From: an uncultured Alphaproteobacteria bacterium
Lineage (GTDB): Bacteria > Pseudomonadota > Alphaproteobacteria > Sphingomonadales > Sphingomonadaceae
DNA: 16,092 bases
Reading direction: 5' to 3'
Assembly (NCBI GenBank): GCA_903939555.1
Contig: CAJAHV010000389.1
Location: 1 to 16,092, forward strand
Part shown: positions 14,231 to 16,092 of the stretch, in pieces
How positions within the stretch are numbered: the first letter of the stretch is position 1
Layout of the letters: the number at the start of each line of letters is the position of its first letter
Notes under the pieces: model-generated
The model's input: only the letters and a program-made list of their open reading frames with translations
Database searches by the model: none
Told to the model about the DNA's origin: nothing
Program-made: the position numbers and the translations under genes

Positions 14231-15271
14231 ATGGGTTATAAAGTCGTCGTCGTCGGCGCGACCGGCAATGTCGGGCGCGAAATGCTCAACATCCTGGCCG
14301 AGCGCGAATTTCCGCTCGCCGATATCGCCGCGGTGGCATCGCCGCGTTCGACCGGCGACATCATCGATTTCGGCGATACCGGCCGCGAGTTGAAGGTCCA
14401 CAACATCGAGCATTTCGATTTTGCGGGCTGGGACATGGCGCTGTTCGCCGCCGGCTCGGGCCCCGCCAAAATCTATGCCCCCAAAGCCGCCGCTGCCGGC
14501 TGCACCGTCATCGACAACTCCAGCCTGTTCCGCATGGAACCCGATGTGCCGCTGATCGTGCCCGAGGTGAACCCCGAAGCCATCGACCGCTATAAAAAGC
14601 GCAACATCATCGCCAACCCGAATTGTTCGACGGCGCAGATGGTGGTGGCGCTCAAGCCGCTGCACGATGCCGCCGGCATCCGCCGCGTCGTCGTGTCGAC
14701 CTATCAGTCGGTTTCGGGCGCCGGCAAGGAAGGCATGGACGAACTGTTCGAAGAAAGCCGCGCCATCTTCGTCGGCGATGCGCTCTCTCCGCGCAAATTC
14801 ACCAAGCAGATCGCCTTCAACGTCATTCCGCACATCGACAGCTTCGTCGGCCCCGATTCGGGCTATGACGGTTACACCAAGGAAGAGCTGAAGATGGCGC
14901 AGGAGACCAACAAGATCCTGTCCCCCGACATCCTCGTCACCGCCACCTGCGTGCGCGTGCCGGTGTTCGTCGGCCATTCCGAAGCGATCAACATCGAATT
15001 CGAACGGCCGATTTCGGTCAAGGAAGCCCAGAGCATCCTGCGTGAGGCGCCCGGCGTCATGCTCTTCGACAAGCGCGAGGACGGTGGCTACATCACCCCC
15101 ATCGAGTGCGTCGGCGAATATGCCACCTATGTCAGCCGGGTGCGCAAGGACCCGACCGTGGATCATGGCCTGGTGCTGTGGTGCGTGTCGGACAATCTGC
15201 GCAAAGGTGCCGCGCTCAACGCGGTGCAGATCGCCGAACTGCTCGGTCGGCGCCACCTGAAAAAGGCATGA
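14231..15271 (+). CDS. asd: Aspartate-semialdehyde dehydrogenase
   Basis: Reduces aspartyl phosphate with NADPH to aspartate semialdehyde, the branch point for lysine/diaminopimelate, threonine and methionine. From the ATG at 14231 the product is 346 residues, a normal length. It has the nucleotide loop GATGNVG (9-15), phosphate-binding R101, nucleophile C132 in NPNCSTAQ, Q159 in STYQSVSGAGKEGMDEL, and R242 and H249 in VRVPVFVGHSEA. The frame is open upstream to 14153, inside the symporter, but the family N-terminus MGYKVVVVGATG and a well-placed AGGAG fix the start. It follows the symporter after 52 bases and may be the last gene of the leu operon or have its own promoter in that gap. It converges on the L,D-transpeptidase gene. 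Confidence 0.97.
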   Translation: MGYKVVVVGATGNVGREMLNILAEREFPLADIAAVASPRSTGDIIDFGDTGRELKVHNIEHFDFAGWDMALFAAGSGPAKIYAPKAAAAGCTVIDNSSLFRMEPDVPLIVPEVNPEAIDRYKKRNIIANPNCSTAQMVVALKPLHDAAGIRRVVVSTYQSVSGAGKEGMDELFEESRAIFVGDALSPRKFTKQIAFNVIPHIDSFVGPDSGYDGYTKEELKMAQETNKILSPDILVTATCVRVPVFVGHSEAINIEFERPISVKEAQSILREAPGVMLFDKREDGGYITPIECVGEYATYVSRVRKDPTVDHGLVLWCVSDNLRKGAALNAVQIAELLGRRHLKKA

Positions 15272-15290
15272 ACTTATTCCAAGGCTGATT

Positions 15291-15311
15291 GGTCAGGGGA
15301 GGGCCTGAGCC
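15291..15311. terminator. Possible hairpin between the converging asd and L,D-transpeptidase genes
   Basis: TCAGG (15293-15297) pairs with CCTGA (15304-15308) around a GGAGGG-type loop; flanking GG and CC can extend the stem past a one-base bulge. It lies in the 41-base gap between the two stop codons. The stem is short and no U-tract follows, so this is a weak candidate. Confidence 0.25.
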
Positions 15312-15312
15312 G

Positions 15313-15828
15313 TCAAAGAGCGATCGTGATGGCGTCACCCGGAGCCAGCAGGTCCAGCCAGCGCGCCAGCACCGGCCGGTCGATAGCGACGCAGCCTTCG
15401 GTTGGCCGCCGGTCTGGCCCGGAATCGGAATGCGTGCAGTGCCAGAAGATGGCGCTGCCCAACGGGGCCTGCGGCGGGCTGTCATTATGGCCCAGCACGA
15501 TGATCAGGTCGTAAACATGGTCGTTGCGCCACAGATGTTCGGCGCTATAGGCCTGCGGCAATCGTACCGGGCGGTTGTACGCTGGATCATCCACCCCATC
15601 CGACCAGCCATCATCGGGGCGCAACCAGCGCCAGGGCAGACGGGTTGCAGGCGCCGCCAGCCGATCGGGGCGCAGCAGCGCGGCGCGGATCGGCCAGACC
15701 CCCAGCGGCGTGGCGCCATCGCCCTCGCGCTTTTCACGTGCCGCGATCGCGCCGCCCTTGCCAAAGGCAGCGGGAACGGTTTCGCCAAAGCCGGTGACCG
15801 TCCCGGCGGACACCGACGCGACAATCAC
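15313..15828 (-). CDS. Small L,D-transpeptidase (YkuD) domain protein
   Basis: The 171 residues form a single YkuD catalytic domain, a fold that makes or edits 3-3 peptidoglycan cross-links or anchors proteins through a catalytic cysteine. Family blocks are GDGATPLG (36-43), DPAYNRPV (81-88), LGHNDSPP (112-119), SAIFWH (125-130) and the active site PTEGCVAI (142-149) with H130 and C146. The usual SHGC around the cysteine is TEGC. The product has no signal peptide or membrane anchor, although known L,D-transpeptidases work in the periplasm; a different start cannot add one because ribA occupies the upstream sequence. The start is GTG at 15828, overlapping the ribA stop as GTGA, so translation is probably coupled to ribA. 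The exact substrate is unknown. Confidence 0.87.
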   Translation of the reverse strand: MIVASVSAGTVTGFGETVPAAFGKGGAIAAREKREGDGATPLGVWPIRAALLRPDRLAAPATRLPWRWLRPDDGWSDGVDDPAYNRPVRLPQAYSAEHLWRNDHVYDLIIVLGHNDSPPQAPLGSAIFWHCTHSDSGPDRRPTEGCVAIDRPVLARWLDLLAPGDAITIAL

Positions 15829-16092
15829 AGCAGATGCCCCTGCCGGTCGCGCTTGGTATCGAGATAGGCGTGATTGTGCAGGTTGGGCGCCATGCTGTGT
15901 TCGACGCGCGTCACCGCCAGGCCATGCGAGGCCAGCCCGGCGACCTTGCCGGGGTTATTGGTAAGCAGCGTCACCGCGCCGACGCCAAGCGCCTTGAGCA
16001 TCGCCGCCGCCAGACTGAAATCACGTTCATCGGGCTCGAAGCCCAAGCGCGTATTGGCATCGACGGTATCGAAGCCCTGGTCCTGCAATGCA
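15825..16092 (-). CDS. ribA: GTP cyclohydrolase II, C-terminal part (truncated by window end)
   Basis: Opens the ring of GTP to start riboflavin synthesis, giving 2,5-diamino-6-ribosylamino-4(3H)-pyrimidinone phosphate. Only the last 88 residues are in the window. They match the RibA C-terminus: LQDQGFDTVDANTRLGF, then DERDF, LLTNNPGKV (the conserved TNNP segment) and the terminal YLDTKRDRQGHLL. The zinc-binding cysteines and catalytic residues would lie beyond base 16092. From this fragment a stand-alone RibA cannot be told from a RibBA fusion. The stop overlaps the GTG of the L,D-transpeptidase gene. Confidence 0.93.
   Translation of the reverse strand, partial: ALQDQGFDTVDANTRLGFEPDERDFSLAAAMLKALGVGAVTLLTNNPGKVAGLASHGLAVTRVEHSMAPNLHNHAYLDTKRDRQGHLL

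Noticed and set aside
14132..15256. 374-codon minus-strand open frame opposite asd
   Set aside because: Antisense shadow of asd with no recognisable motif.

Overview
This is a GC-rich stretch from a chromosome that looks alphaproteobacterial, most likely from the order Sphingomonadales. That placement rests on the character of the proteins (a fatty acyl-AMP ligase with the YSSGSTRFPHG signature, RecX, ClpA, LeuD/LeuB, Asd, RibA), the dense packing and the high GC; I could not run a similarity search. The content is mostly housekeeping. I see no rRNA, tRNA, insertion sequence, prophage, CRISPR array or toxin/defence island, and no gene-free stretch longer than about 250 bases.

Layout from left to right. 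A minus-strand fatty acyl-AMP ligase (1-1740, C-terminal end at the window edge) is divergent from recX (1872-2492, plus). recX converges on clpA (2604-4970, minus) across a short gap that holds a structured repeat-like element. A 250-base divergent region (4971-5220) separates clpA from two tandem, overlapping exported class A type PAP2 phosphatases (5221-6033 and 6030-6773, plus). It carries a perfect 16-bp palindrome, two near-identical direct repeats, a promoter-like sequence and a CtrA-like site. The second phosphatase ends three bases from the stop of polA (6777-9536, minus).

From polA's start a divergent plus-strand run begins: an exported metallo-beta-lactamase fold hydrolase (9609-10493), leuD (10532-11215), leuB (11241-12308), a DUF502 membrane protein (12308-12934), a DAACS/SDF family carboxylate or amino-acid symporter (12931-14178) and asd (14231-15271). 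Spacings are short and two junctions overlap (TGATG and ATGA), so this is probably one operon. It joins leucine synthesis (LeuD, LeuB) and the aspartate-family branch enzyme (Asd) to two membrane proteins. leuC, the partner of leuD, is not in the window. On the right, minus-strand ribA (N-terminal part missing) and a small L,D-transpeptidase domain protein (15313-15828) are coupled by a GTGA overlap and converge on asd.

The oddest things are a four-unit 27-bp in-frame tandem repeat that extends the C-terminus of LeuD, an SDF-family symporter in which the usual NMDGT motif is replaced, and the regulatory-looking clpA/phosphatase intergenic region. I did not find a convincing new multi-gene system.
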